Part shown: positions 8,006 through 16,541 of the stretch, in pieces | Layout of the letters: every line of letters begins with the position of its first letter | How positions within the stretch are numbered: position 1 is the stretch's first letter | Source of the DNA: an uncultured Anaerolineales bacterium | Lineage (GTDB): Bacteria > Chloroflexota > Anaerolineae > Anaerolineales > Villigracilaceae | Assembly: GCA_903873975.1 (NCBI GenBank) | Contig: CAIQQN010000043.1 | Location: 1-59,891, forward strand | Reading direction: 5' to 3' | DNA length: 59,891 bases | Made by a program: the position numbers and the translations under genes | The notes under the pieces: model-generated | Database searches by the model: none | The model's input: only the letters and a program-made list of their open reading frames with translations | What the model was told of the DNA's origin: nothing

Positions 8006-9364
8006 ATGCCACAATCTTTAAAGGATGCTGCGGATTATAGTCAGCGTTGGCTGGAAATCATCCAGAAAACGGAAGTGACTGAAGCCGAGGGCAAGCAGAT
8101 TATAGAAGAATCCAAGTACAACTTCGCCGAACACTTCAACAAGAACTGGTTGGAATACCGTAAGTCCGTCACCGAGGCAGGAGATTGGGCCTCCGTCGAA
8201 TGGAGCGGTTCCGGCGCGGTTTTTCGCGATATTCTAGGTCGCGAGTACATCGACTGTCTGGGCGGGTATGGCATGATGGATCACGGCTGGAGCCACCCGG
8301 ATGTGGTGGCTGCGGTCAAGGCGCAGCTGGGACGTTCGCCAATGCCCAGCCAGGAATTGATTGACCCGTTGCGAGGTGTGTTGGCGCGGCTGATGGCCGA
8401 GATCACGCCTGGTGATATTAAATATAGTTTCTTTGCCGCCAGTGGCACGGAATGTATCGAAGGGGCCATAAAACTTGCCAAGATGTTCACCCAGAAACCA
8501 GCCTTCATCGTCGCGGTAAAAGCTTTCCATGGAAAGACGATGGGCTCGCTATCCATGATTGGCAAAGCCGATTACCGGCAACCGGCAGGCGTTCTCTATG
8601 GTGGGCCGGTTTATCACGTTCCGTTTGGGGATGCCGCGGCAGTGGAGAAACAACTTGATATTTGCGACAAAATTGGTGTCGGTGTGGCAGGGGTTTTGAT
8701 GGAACCCATCCAGGGCGAAGCCGGAGCACTGGTCCCGCCGGATGATTTCTGGCCGCGCATCCGTGCAGTCACGAAACAGTACAGGACTTTGCTCATCGCT
8801 GACGAAGTCCAGACCGGACTAGGCCGCACCGGAAAACTGTGGGGTGTGGATCACTGGAATGTCGTCCCGGACATTCTGGCGGTTGCCAAATCTCTGGGTG
8901 GGGGTGTCATGCCGGTCAGCGCGTTCTGCTCAACCGAGGAAATCTGGCAGTGCATGATGTACCCGAACCCGTTCATTCACACAACCACGACGGGCGGCGG
9001 CGCGCTGGCCTGTTCGGCGGCGATTGCGTCCATTAATGTTGTATTGCGGGACGATTATCCGAAGCAGGCGGCCGAGAAGGGTACATACTTTATTTCGAAT
9101 CTGCAGGCGCTGGCGAAGAAGTATCCGCAAATCTATAAAGAGATCACCGGCAAGGGTTTACTTATTGGCCAGCACTTCCATACCCCCGAGATCGGGTATA
9201 AAGTTGCCGCCGGGCTGTTCAAGCGCGGGGTCCTGGTAGCTGGAACGCTGACCAGTGCCCACACCATCCGCATCGAGCCGCCCATAGTAATCACCAATGA
9301 GCAGATTGACCTGGTATTGAACCGGCTGGAAGACACGCTCAAAGATGTGGCGCTGACGGTTTAG
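8006..9364 (+). CDS. patA: Putrescine aminotransferase (YgjG/PatA type)
   Basis: A class III aminotransferase of 452 residues. Unlike its neighbours it carries the N-terminal extension diagnostic of YgjG (HFNKNWLEYRKSVTEAGD, then VEW and ECLGG/IDCLGGYG-type segments). Other shared blocks are the FHGKTMGSLS loop, IADEVQTGLGRTGK, K295 in AVAKSLGGGVMP, NPFIHTTTTGG and VAGTLTSAHTIRIEPP. In characterised relatives it moves the amino group of putrescine or cadaverine to 2-oxoglutarate, giving 4-aminobutanal (pyrroline). An AATGGAGAG site lies just upstream. The product could feed the AORs or the GabT-like enzyme downstream. Assignment rests on extended similarity I recognise from E. coli YgjG. Confidence 0.85.
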   Translation: MPQSLKDAADYSQRWLEIIQKTEVTEAEGKQIIEESKYNFAEHFNKNWLEYRKSVTEAGDWASVEWSGSGAVFRDILGREYIDCLGGYGMMDHGWSHPDVVAAVKAQLGRSPMPSQELIDPLRGVLARLMAEITPGDIKYSFFAASGTECIEGAIKLAKMFTQKPAFIVAVKAFHGKTMGSLSMIGKADYRQPAGVLYGGPVYHVPFGDAAAVEKQLDICDKIGVGVAGVLMEPIQGEAGALVPPDDFWPRIRAVTKQYRTLLIADEVQTGLGRTGKLWGVDHWNVVPDILAVAKSLGGGVMPVSAFCSTEEIWQCMMYPNPFIHTTTTGGGALACSAAIASINVVLRDDYPKQAAEKGTYFISNLQALAKKYPQIYKEITGKGLLIGQHFHTPEIGYKVAAGLFKRGVLVAGTLTSAHTIRIEPPIVITNEQIDLVLNRLEDTLKDVALTV

Positions 9365-9383
9365 GTCCGGGAAGATACGCCCA

Positions 9384-9466
9384 AAAGAGTAAAATCATCA
9401 TAAAATAGTTGAAAAGTGTAACTAAAGAGCAAAATCTAGTTGACTTTAATGATGAAAAGTTGTAAT
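9384..9466 (+). repeat. Imperfect tandem 40/43-bp repeat, candidate Lrp operator
   Basis: Two units lie head to tail. Each begins AAAGAG(T/C)AAAATC (9384-9396 and 9424-9436) and ends TGAAAAGT(T)GTAA (9410-9421 and 9453-9465). Unit 2 also contains the -35 and -10 hexamers of the regulator's own promoter. The 40-43 bp period is about four helical turns, which suits a multimeric Lrp/AsnC protein wrapping DNA and regulating itself and the divergent or flanking catabolic genes. Confidence 0.6.
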
Positions 9467-9468
9467 AT
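9440..9468 (+). promoter_or_regulatory. Sigma70 promoter of the Lrp-type regulator (leaderless)
   Basis: TTGACT (9440-9445) and TAATAT (9463-9468) are separated by 17 bp. The expected start site, seven bases past the -10, is 9475, exactly the A of the ATG. No Shine-Dalgarno is present, so a leaderless mRNA is predicted. Confidence 0.65.
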
Positions 9469-9474
9469 GGCAGT

Positions 9475-9942
9475 ATGGTGAACGCAAACGGAATAACGCG
9501 CACAAACGACTTAGACGAGATTGACCATAAAATCATTGTTGCTTTGCAGCGAGATGGCCGGTTGGCGCTGGCTCAAATTGCCGAACAGTTGAATGTCTCG
9601 CCGGGAATGATCCGGGTGCGTTATAACCGTTTGATGGAAATGGGGGTATTGCGTATAGTCGCAATCACCAATCCACTGCGGATGGGCTACACCACGATGG
9701 CTCTGATTGGCATCAAGACTGAGGGCGAGAAGCTATTGGAAGTGGCAGATAAGATCGCCGCGCTGGATGAGGTTATTTATCTGATTATCGTCAGCGGCGC
9801 GTACGATATTATTGCGGAAGTGGTTTGCCGTGATCAGAACCATTTGCTCAAGTTCTTGACCGAACGCCTGTATCAAATTGATGGCGTCCGCGAATCGGAA
9901 TCCTTCATACACTTGAAAATTGTGAAGGAAGTCTATTTCTAG
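9475..9942 (+). CDS. Lrp/AsnC-family transcriptional regulator
   Basis: A 155-residue protein with an N-terminal winged HTH (LDEIDHKIIVALQRDGR, then LAQIAEQLNVSPGMIRVRYNRL as the recognition region) and a C-terminal RAM/ACT-like ligand domain (roughly residues 70-145, with the SGAYDIIAEVVC strand). Members sense amino acids and act as dimers, octamers or higher forms. It lies between patA and the saccharopine-dehydrogenase-like gene and behind a tandem repeat, so it probably autoregulates and controls the amine-catabolic genes. The ATG at 9475 coincides with the predicted transcription start and lacks a Shine-Dalgarno. Confidence 0.92.
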   Translation: MVNANGITRTNDLDEIDHKIIVALQRDGRLALAQIAEQLNVSPGMIRVRYNRLMEMGVLRIVAITNPLRMGYTTMALIGIKTEGEKLLEVADKIAALDEVIYLIIVSGAYDIIAEVVCRDQNHLLKFLTERLYQIDGVRESESFIHLKIVKEVYF

Positions 9943-9988
9943 AAAACCGGCCAGGCCGGATCAGAATCTTTCAAAAGGAGAATCAGAC

Positions 9989-11194
9989 ATGAAAATCTTA
10001 CTTGTCGGTACCGGTGGAGTGGGCGAAGCAATCGCCCGGATTGCCAAGGATCATCCCTGGGTCGAACAGGTTGTTCTTACGGACTATAATCGTGAGCGCA
10101 TCAAGGAAGTGCAAACCAAACTTGGCGATAAGAAGCGTTTCCCAATCGAATGGATTGATGCCAGTAAACAGGAGATGATCGAGAAACTTGCCACCCAGTA
10201 CAAGGTGGACCTCATTATGAATGCCTGCGATCCCTCGTTCAATGTGCCCATCTTCGATGCGGCTTACAATACCGGCCGCACTTACATGGATATGGCGATG
10301 ACGCTCTCTGAGCCGAATCCCATAAAACCCCACGAGCAGTGCGGCCTTAAACTGGGCGATTATCAGTTCGAGCGGGCCAAAAAGTGGGAGCAGAAGGGTA
10401 TCTTGGCGCTGCTTGGTCTCGGTGTGGAACCAGGAATGGCAGACGTCTTTGCCAAATATGCCGCGTTGCATTTATTCGACGAAATCGAAGAGATTGGCGT
10501 GCGCGACGGCTCCAATCTGGAAGTGCGCGGCTATGAGTTCGCGCCGAACTTCTCGATCTGGACGACCATCGAAGAATGCCTGAACCCACCGGTCATCTGG
10601 GAGAAGGGGCGCGGTTGGTATACGACTGTGCCATTCTCCGAGCCAGAAATGTTTGAGTTCCCGGATGGGATTGGCAAACAGGAATGCATCAATGTCGAAC
10701 ACGAGGAAGTCCTTTTGGTTCCGCGCTGGATAAAATGCGAACGGGTAACTTTCAAATATTCACTCGGGGAGCAGTTCATTGGCGTGTTAAAAACCCTGCA
10801 TATGCTCGGGTTGGATAATAAGGAGAAGATCAAGGTCAAGGAGGTGATGGTAGCCCCGCGCGATGTCGTGGCTGCCTGCCTCCCGGACCCTGCACACCTG
10901 GGTGACCGGATGTTCGGCTTGACCTGCGCCGGGACCTGGGTCAAGGGCAAGAAAGACGGCAAGCCGCGCCAGGTCTATTTGTACCAGGTGGCGGACAATG
11001 TGGAGTGCATGAAGCGTCTGGACTGCCAATCTGTGGTGGCACAGACGGCATTCAATGCTGTCATTGGCTGGGATTTGCTAGAGCACGGCATCTGGAAAGG
11101 CACGGGCGTGCTCGGTCCAGAAGCCTTCGATCCTGACCCGTTCATGGCGAAGATGGCCGAATACGGCTTCCCGTATGGAATAAAGGAAATGTAA
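9989..11194 (+). CDS. Saccharopine dehydrogenase-family oxidoreductase
   Basis: A 401-residue NAD(P)-dependent enzyme. The N-terminal Rossmann motif is GTGGVG (residues 7-12), followed by LTDYNRER after strand 2 and the family segments MNACDPSFNVPIFDAA and LGLGVEPGMADVFAKYA. This family includes saccharopine dehydrogenase, lysine dehydrogenases and carboxynorspermidine synthase, all acting on C-N bonds of amino acids or amines. With patA and permeases around it, oxidation or synthesis of a lysine- or polyamine-derived intermediate is plausible, but the substrate cannot be read from sequence. AAAGGAG upstream fixes the ATG. A 12-bp hairpin follows before the permease. Confidence 0.82.
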   Translation: MKILLVGTGGVGEAIARIAKDHPWVEQVVLTDYNRERIKEVQTKLGDKKRFPIEWIDASKQEMIEKLATQYKVDLIMNACDPSFNVPIFDAAYNTGRTYMDMAMTLSEPNPIKPHEQCGLKLGDYQFERAKKWEQKGILALLGLGVEPGMADVFAKYAALHLFDEIEEIGVRDGSNLEVRGYEFAPNFSIWTTIEECLNPPVIWEKGRGWYTTVPFSEPEMFEFPDGIGKQECINVEHEEVLLVPRWIKCERVTFKYSLGEQFIGVLKTLHMLGLDNKEKIKVKEVMVAPRDVVAACLPDPAHLGDRMFGLTCAGTWVKGKKDGKPRQVYLYQVADNVECMKRLDCQSVVAQTAFNAVIGWDLLEHGIWKGTGVLGPEAFDPDPFMAKMAEYGFPYGIKEM

Positions 11195-11202
11195 ATATTC
11201 AA

Positions 11203-11233
11203 CCCCTTCCTGCCCAAGAGAGGCGGGAAGGGG
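11203..11233 (+). terminator. Intercistronic hairpin
   Basis: CCCCTTCCTGCC (11203-11214) pairs with GGCGGGAAGGGG (11222-11233) with one G-U wobble; only a weak ATTTC follows. It is a weak terminator or stabiliser between the dehydrogenase and permease genes. Confidence 0.55.
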
Positions 11234-11258
11234 ATTTCAATTCAGAGGAGAAAACTCG

Positions 11259-13088
11259 ATGGCTGAGAAAATAACGCTTACCCAGGTGGAAAAGAGCAAG
11301 CTCAAGCGAGAGTTGACCCTGTTACCCCTGTTCGGTTTGATCTATTTCACCGTTTGCGGCGGGTCGTTCGGCGCGGAACCGATGGTCAGCCTTTCGGGGC
11401 CAGGTTTTGCAATCGTATTGCTGCTGGTGACCCCGCTTGTCTTTAGCATACCCAATATGCTCATGGTGCGCGAGTTGCAGTCCATGATGCCGGCGGAAGG
11501 AGGTTATTACCATTGGCTGAAGAGAGCCTTTGGTCCTTTCGTCGGTTTCATGGGCGGTTGGATGAACTGGGTGGTTTCATGGGTGGATGTGACCATCTAC
11601 CCCGTCCTGGCTGCCACCTACCTGGCCTTTTTTATCCCAGCGTTGAATGTGGGTGCCACGATCGGCGGGGTGTTCATTTCGGGTGTCTGGCTTTCCTTCA
11701 TTGTATCGATGCTGCTCATCTGGTTGATCAGCTACCTGAATGTGCGCGGCGCCCGTCTCAGCGGCCTGACCACCGACTGGCTCGGTGCCGTGATGATGAT
11801 CCCATTGGTGCTTATGTCGATCATCGGCATCGCGTCATGGATCAAGAGCGGGCAGACCATTCATCTGCCATTCCTGACGAATGGAGCAGCAGTTTCCTTT
11901 AAAACCTTGATCCCTGCTTTAGGGACAGGTATTTATGTAGCCATGTGGAATTACATGGGTTGGGAATTGCCGACTGCAGCTGGCGATGAAGTGGTAAATC
12001 CCAAGAAGACCTATCCTCTCGCCATGGTACTGGTCCTGGTTGCCACGGTAGCCACATATACGATCCCGACAGTAGCCGGATTGTACGGTGGCGCAGGAGA
12101 GAACGACAAGTATATTGTTTGGGGATTGGATGCCTCCGACACAGAAGTTGGCATCGTTGGCGACGTTGCCGGATCAGACGCGACGGATACGCAGATGACG
12201 GATGCAGCGGATAAGTTAACCTCCATAGGTGTAGAGCCAACTGCCTCAACCGGCTGGTGGTTCCCCGATATCGCACGTGTTGTAGCGGATAAATTGATGG
12301 GTCAGATCGATAGCCCATTAGGCAAAATCATGGGCGGGCTGGTTTCATTTGCAGCGATCCTCTCGATGATAGGCCTGTTCATCGGTAATGGTCTGGGGGG
12401 GACGCGCATCCCCTTTGCCCTGTCCCTGGACGGCATGATGCCGGATTTCCTGGTCAAGGTGCATCCCAAATTCGGGACCCCGTGGGTATCCATCCTGTTC
12501 GTCGGGCTGATCTACTCGATCTTCTCCCTCTCTGCCTTCCAGGCTTTAGTGGTCATTGATGTATTCCTCAATATGCTGGTACTGCTGGCTTGTTTCTTTG
12601 CCGTGTGGGTGCTGCGCTTCAAAGATCCCGGTCGACCACGTCAAAAAGTCCCCGGAGGCTGGTTCGGTCTGGCACTCATCACCCTGCTCATGACAAGCAT
12701 TGTCACCCTGGCAATTGTTTTCAATTACCTGGATTATGGTTTGGACTCAATTTCCTGGGCTTTATATGCCATGGCGATTGGCGCGGCCTTGTATCCCGTT
12801 ATCCGGCTGTATTATAAGATCAACCAGGCTAAAGTATCCTTTGACAGCCTGCCCGGAAAAAAGGTGGGCGTACTGCTGGCTGCGTGGATCCCCCTGCCGG
12901 TGACCATCCTGGCGATCTGCTTCACCCAGTTTGTTGTCGCAATTCCTCTTATGGCCAGGTTCCTGGTGTTTGCTGTGGTGGTTGTTCTAGTCCTGGCCTG
13001 GTCGCTATCGGTACTGAACCGCCTGACCAAGACGGAATATTTCAAAGTACCTGACATTGATCCGTACCTGGCTCCAACGGAAGATTAA
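11259..13088 (+). CDS. APC-superfamily amino acid permease, long form
   Basis: A 609-residue polytopic membrane protein. The first helix carries FTVCGGSFGAEPMVSLSGPG and TM2 begins MPAEGGYYHWLKRAFGP, both APC signatures. An extracytoplasmic insertion of about 70 mostly polar, Asp/Thr-rich residues (around 285-345) sits between mid-protein helices and accounts for the extra length over its roughly 545-residue relative upstream. It probably imports or exchanges an amino acid or amine used by this cluster. GGAGAAAACTCG precedes the ATG. Hairpins on both sides suggest it can be expressed as a separate mRNA segment. Confidence 0.88.
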   Translation: MAEKITLTQVEKSKLKRELTLLPLFGLIYFTVCGGSFGAEPMVSLSGPGFAIVLLLVTPLVFSIPNMLMVRELQSMMPAEGGYYHWLKRAFGPFVGFMGGWMNWVVSWVDVTIYPVLAATYLAFFIPALNVGATIGGVFISGVWLSFIVSMLLIWLISYLNVRGARLSGLTTDWLGAVMMIPLVLMSIIGIASWIKSGQTIHLPFLTNGAAVSFKTLIPALGTGIYVAMWNYMGWELPTAAGDEVVNPKKTYPLAMVLVLVATVATYTIPTVAGLYGGAGENDKYIVWGLDASDTEVGIVGDVAGSDATDTQMTDAADKLTSIGVEPTASTGWWFPDIARVVADKLMGQIDSPLGKIMGGLVSFAAILSMIGLFIGNGLGGTRIPFALSLDGMMPDFLVKVHPKFGTPWVSILFVGLIYSIFSLSAFQALVVIDVFLNMLVLLACFFAVWVLRFKDPGRPRQKVPGGWFGLALITLLMTSIVTLAIVFNYLDYGLDSISWALYAMAIGAALYPVIRLYYKINQAKVSFDSLPGKKVGVLLAAWIPLPVTILAICFTQFVVAIPLMARFLVFAVVVVLVLAWSLSVLNRLTKTEYFKVPDIDPYLAPTED

Positions 13089-13094
13089 TATTAT

Positions 13095-13130
13095 TTCTCC
13101 CCCTCCCCATTAATAAGGAGGGGGAGAAAA
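13095..13130 (+). terminator. Perfect 13-bp intercistronic hairpin
   Basis: TTTCTCCCCCTCC (13095-13107) and GGAGGGGGAGAAA (13118-13130) form a perfect stem with a 10-base loop. No T-tract follows on + (AATGC), so attenuation or 3'-end protection is as likely as full termination. Confidence 0.6.
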
Positions 13131-13153
13131 TGCACAATCAGAAGGAGACTCCC

Positions 13154-15064
13154 ATGTCATTTGGATATCATGGAAAAATCCTGCATGTTGACCTGTCCAC
13201 CGGCAAGATGGAGGTGGAGACTCCGCCCGAATCGTTCTACCGCAAGTACATGGGCGGTTCAGCCATGGCGTTGTACTACATCCTGCGGGAAGTCCCCAAA
13301 GGCGCGGATCCGCTCGGACCCGAGAACCTGCTGACTGTTTTCGACAGCGTGGTTACTGGCGCGAGTATTTCCGGGCTCAGCCGCATCAACGTGAATGCCA
13401 AGTCCCCGATGAGCGGTGCGATTGGCGACTCGCAGGCAGGAGGGTTTTTCCCAGCCGAGTTCAAGTTTGCCGGATATGACGGCGTTGTTTTCGGCGGCAA
13501 AAGCCCCAAATGGGTTTACCTGACCATCATCAACGGCGAAGCGAAATTAAACGATGCGTCCCACTTACTGGGCAAGGTCACCGGCGAGGTGGACGCGCTG
13601 CTTAAGCAGGAAGTCGGTGACCCAAAGGCCCAGGTGATGCAGGTTGGACCGGCGGCTGAAAAAGGCGTGCGCTTCTCCAGCATTGTCAACATGTCAAACC
13701 GCATGAATGGGCGTACTGGCATGGGGCTGGTCATGGCCAGCAAGAAACTCAAAGCCATTGTCGTGCGCGGCAAGGCCAAGCCAGCTGTCGCCGACCAGAA
13801 GGCCATGGTGGCGTTGAACAAGACCAGTCCGGAAGCCGTCAAGACCAACCCCGACATGGACGGACTGGCAAAGTTCGGTACGGCCGTGGTGGTCATGTTC
13901 AACAATATGATCGGAACCCTTCCGACCCGCAACTATACCGAAGGCCAGTTTGAGCATGCCGAACCCATCAGCGGCGAAAAGATGGCTGAGACGATCCTGA
14001 AAAGACGCGAGACCTGCTACGCTTGCGTGGTGCGTTGTAAACGTGTAGTGGAGATCCAGGAAGGCAAGTACAAGTTCGATCCGGTCTATGGTGGTCCGGA
14101 GTATGAAACGATTGGCTTGTTTGGCTCATCCTGCGGCATCAGCGACCTGGCAGCCGTCGCCCAAGCCCACCAGATTTGCGACATGCATGGCATAGACTCA
14201 ATCACCTGCGGGGCGACTATGGCTTTTGCCATGGAATGTTATGAGAAAGGTATCATCACGAAGGAAGATACCGGAGGCATCGACTTGCGCTTCGGGAACG
14301 CCGATGCCATGCTGGAAGTCGTCCAGCAGATCGTGACGAAAACTGGCAAGCTTGGCCCAATCCTGGCTGAAGGGTCAGCGCGCGCCGCCGCGTACTGGGG
14401 CAAGGGGGCGGACGAATGCCTGACAACGGTCAAGAACCAGGAAGCGCCTGCACATATGCCGCAGGCCAAGCGTTCGCTGGGATTGATCTACGCCGTCAAT
14501 CCCTTCGGGGCGGACCACCAGTCCAGTGAACATGATCCATATTACGAAGAGGGCGTTACCCAATTCAATTTGGATAGGCTCAAAGAAATGGGTCTTGGTG
14601 ACCCACAACCGGCTCGTAGTTTGATGACGGAAAAGGTGCGCTTTGCTTACCTGACCGAGGTCTTCTACAGCATGATGGATACTTTGGAACTGTGCCAATT
14701 CGTCTACGGTCCCACCTGGTGCTTGTACGGCCCGAACGATACGGCTGCGATGATCAGGGCGGTGACCGGCTGGGATGTAACCGTGGATGAACTGATGACC
14801 GTTGGTAAACGGCGCTTGAACCTGATGCGGACGTACAATGCCCGCGAGGGCTTCGACCGCAAGGATGACCAACTCCCCAAAAAGCTCTACGAGCCGCTGA
14901 AGGGTACCGGCCCCACAGCCGGAATGGTAGTCACACGCAAAGAGATGGAAACCGCCCTGGATGAATACTACAAACTGGCCGGTTTTACCAACAATGGCAT
15001 CCCTACCCGGGAGACATTAAAAACACTGGACATTGAATGGGCTGCAGACTACCTGCCCGCGTAA
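13154..15064 (+). CDS. aor: Aldehyde:ferredoxin oxidoreductase (W/Mo-bis-pterin)
   Basis: A 636-residue member of the AOR family, close to canonical length. The N-terminal half (AOR_N) binds the tungstopterin. The [4Fe-4S] ligands C288, C291 and C295 in TCYACVVRC, plus C514 in LELCQF, fit the CX2CX3C...C pattern of Pyrococcus AOR, at the same N-terminal numbering. It oxidises an aldehyde to the acid in the cytoplasm and reduces ferredoxin. AAGGAG at 13142-13147 places the start at 13154 rather than 13130. Between a permease and a GabT-like aminotransferase, it probably consumes the aldehyde made by transamination. Specificity within the family is unknown. Confidence 0.93.
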   Translation: MSFGYHGKILHVDLSTGKMEVETPPESFYRKYMGGSAMALYYILREVPKGADPLGPENLLTVFDSVVTGASISGLSRINVNAKSPMSGAIGDSQAGGFFPAEFKFAGYDGVVFGGKSPKWVYLTIINGEAKLNDASHLLGKVTGEVDALLKQEVGDPKAQVMQVGPAAEKGVRFSSIVNMSNRMNGRTGMGLVMASKKLKAIVVRGKAKPAVADQKAMVALNKTSPEAVKTNPDMDGLAKFGTAVVVMFNNMIGTLPTRNYTEGQFEHAEPISGEKMAETILKRRETCYACVVRCKRVVEIQEGKYKFDPVYGGPEYETIGLFGSSCGISDLAAVAQAHQICDMHGIDSITCGATMAFAMECYEKGIITKEDTGGIDLRFGNADAMLEVVQQIVTKTGKLGPILAEGSARAAAYWGKGADECLTTVKNQEAPAHMPQAKRSLGLIYAVNPFGADHQSSEHDPYYEEGVTQFNLDRLKEMGLGDPQPARSLMTEKVRFAYLTEVFYSMMDTLELCQFVYGPTWCLYGPNDTAAMIRAVTGWDVTVDELMTVGKRRLNLMRTYNAREGFDRKDDQLPKKLYEPLKGTGPTAGMVVTRKEMETALDEYYKLAGFTNNGIPTRETLKTLDIEWAADYLPA

Positions 15065-15072
15065 GAAATAAC

Positions 15073-15096
15073 ACGGGGAGGGTCCAGCCTCCCCGT
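15073..15096 (+). terminator. Terminator after AOR
   Basis: ACGGGGAGG (15073-15081) and CCTCCCCGT (15088-15096) form a 9-bp stem with a 6-base loop, followed by a T-rich run (TGGTTTTCTTTT). This is the best intrinsic-terminator candidate in the island. Confidence 0.75.
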
Positions 15097-15210
15097 TGGT
15101 TTTCTTTTGCAAACGATTTGAAAACTGTTTCGATATAATTATCTGGGTCTTCCTCCCGTATTCGATTCTTGTGAACTCAATCTCCCAATCTAATCGCAAA
15201 GGTGATAACA

Positions 15211-16488
15211 ATGTCTCTCTACGAAGAAAATTTTCCCCACATGTCCCCCGTCTGGTCGCGTATCTTCCCGATTCAGGCAGAGCGTGCTGAAGGCTGTTAT
15301 ATCTATGCTTTGGACGGCAAGAAATACCTCGACTTCACCTGCGGCATTGGGGTGACCAATACCGGCCACTGCCACCCGAAAGTTGTTGAAGCCATCCGCG
15401 AGCAGGCCGGTCTGTTCCTGCATGCCCAGGCGAACATCGTCGTCCATAAACCGATGCTCCAGCTGATCGAAGAACTGCGCAAGGTTGTACATCCATCCAT
15501 TGATGGATTCTTTTTCAGCAACTCCGGCGCAGAAGCGCTGGAAGGAGCGGTCAAACTGGCGCGCGCCACAACGGGAAAAACCAATATCATTGTTTTTTCG
15601 GGCAGTTTCCACGGGCGCACCGCCGGGACGATGGCACTGACCACATCCAAGACCATCTACCGCTCCGGCTACCAGCCGCTCCCGGCAGGCATCTTTGTGA
15701 CTCCATACCCGTATGCCTTTAAACTCGGGATGACCGAGGCTCAGGCCACTGAACACTGCCTGGGTACGCTTGAAGAGCTGCTGCTCACGCAGACCTCCCC
15801 GGCCGAGACCGCTGCCATTTTGATGGAGCCGGTGCTGGGTGAGGGCGGATACGTTGTCCCACCGGCGGAGTTCATGAAGGGACTGCGCGAATTGTGCAAC
15901 AGGAACGGCATCCTGCTCATTTTTGACGAAGTCCAGTCGGGGTTTGGCCGGACCGGGAAATGGTTCGCCCAGGAACACTTTGGGGTTGTCCCCGACATTA
16001 TGACAGTCGCCAAGGGCATCGCTTCGGGTCTGCCGCTTTCAGGAGTATTCAGCCGTCTTGACCTGATGAAGAAGTGGCAGACCGGTTCACACGGTGGGAC
16101 GTTCGGCGGCAACGTCGTGGCCTGTGCGGCGGGAGTGGCCACCATCCGCGCCATGCGTGACGAAGATATGCCCGGTAATGCAGCCCAGCGAGGGATTCAA
16201 TTGATGACCGGACTGCGCAAGCTCCAGGAGGAGTACCCCGTCATTGGCGACGTGCGCGGCCTGGGCCTTATGATCGGCACCGAGTTCACCGTCAAAGGCA
16301 AACCAGCGGACAAGACAGTCACAAAATCTGTCATCCTTGCCTGCGAGGAGGGCGGCCTTCTCCTGCTCTCATGCGGAACCTACGACAACGTAATCCGCTG
16401 GATCCCGCCCCTGGTTGTGACTGAAGCGCAGATAAACGATGGTCTAGGCATTTTTTCCGCAGCGTTGAAGGAAGCTATAAAGAGCTAA
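15211..16488 (+). CDS. 4-Aminobutyrate-type (GabT-like) aminotransferase
   Basis: A class III aminotransferase of 425 residues. It has the FFFSNSGAEALEGAVKLAR helix, SGSFHGRTAGTMALT, LIFDEVQSGFGRTGKW, K268 in TVAKGIASGLPLSG and HGGTFGGNVVACAAG, which together match the GABA/acetylornithine aminotransferase branch. The likely role is converting GABA or a related omega-amino acid to the semialdehyde with 2-oxoglutarate. AAAGGTG at 15198-15204 fits ATG 15211 better than the in-frame GTG at 15202. With PatA upstream it could complete putrescine to GABA to succinate semialdehyde, but the intervening 4-aminobutanal step would have to be the AOR or an enzyme elsewhere. Confidence 0.88.
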   Translation: MSLYEENFPHMSPVWSRIFPIQAERAEGCYIYALDGKKYLDFTCGIGVTNTGHCHPKVVEAIREQAGLFLHAQANIVVHKPMLQLIEELRKVVHPSIDGFFFSNSGAEALEGAVKLARATTGKTNIIVFSGSFHGRTAGTMALTTSKTIYRSGYQPLPAGIFVTPYPYAFKLGMTEAQATEHCLGTLEELLLTQTSPAETAAILMEPVLGEGGYVVPPAEFMKGLRELCNRNGILLIFDEVQSGFGRTGKWFAQEHFGVVPDIMTVAKGIASGLPLSGVFSRLDLMKKWQTGSHGGTFGGNVVACAAGVATIRAMRDEDMPGNAAQRGIQLMTGLRKLQEEYPVIGDVRGLGLMIGTEFTVKGKPADKTVTKSVILACEEGGLLLLSCGTYDNVIRWIPPLVVTEAQINDGLGIFSAALKEAIKS

Positions 16489-16517
16489 GGGTGGGCGATA
16501 TCCACCCTGACGGTGGA
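16488..16517 (+). promoter_or_regulatory. Mutually exclusive hairpins before aminotransferase
   Basis: AGGGTGG (16488-16494) can pair with CCACCCT (16502-16508), or CCACC (16502-16506) can pair with GGTGG (16513-16517). The two structures exclude each other and lie in the short leader between two aminotransferase genes, upstream of the GGAG ribosome site. Attenuator-like, unproven. Confidence 0.35.
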
Positions 16518-16541
16518 CAGCCAGCCCTTGATGGAGACGAT

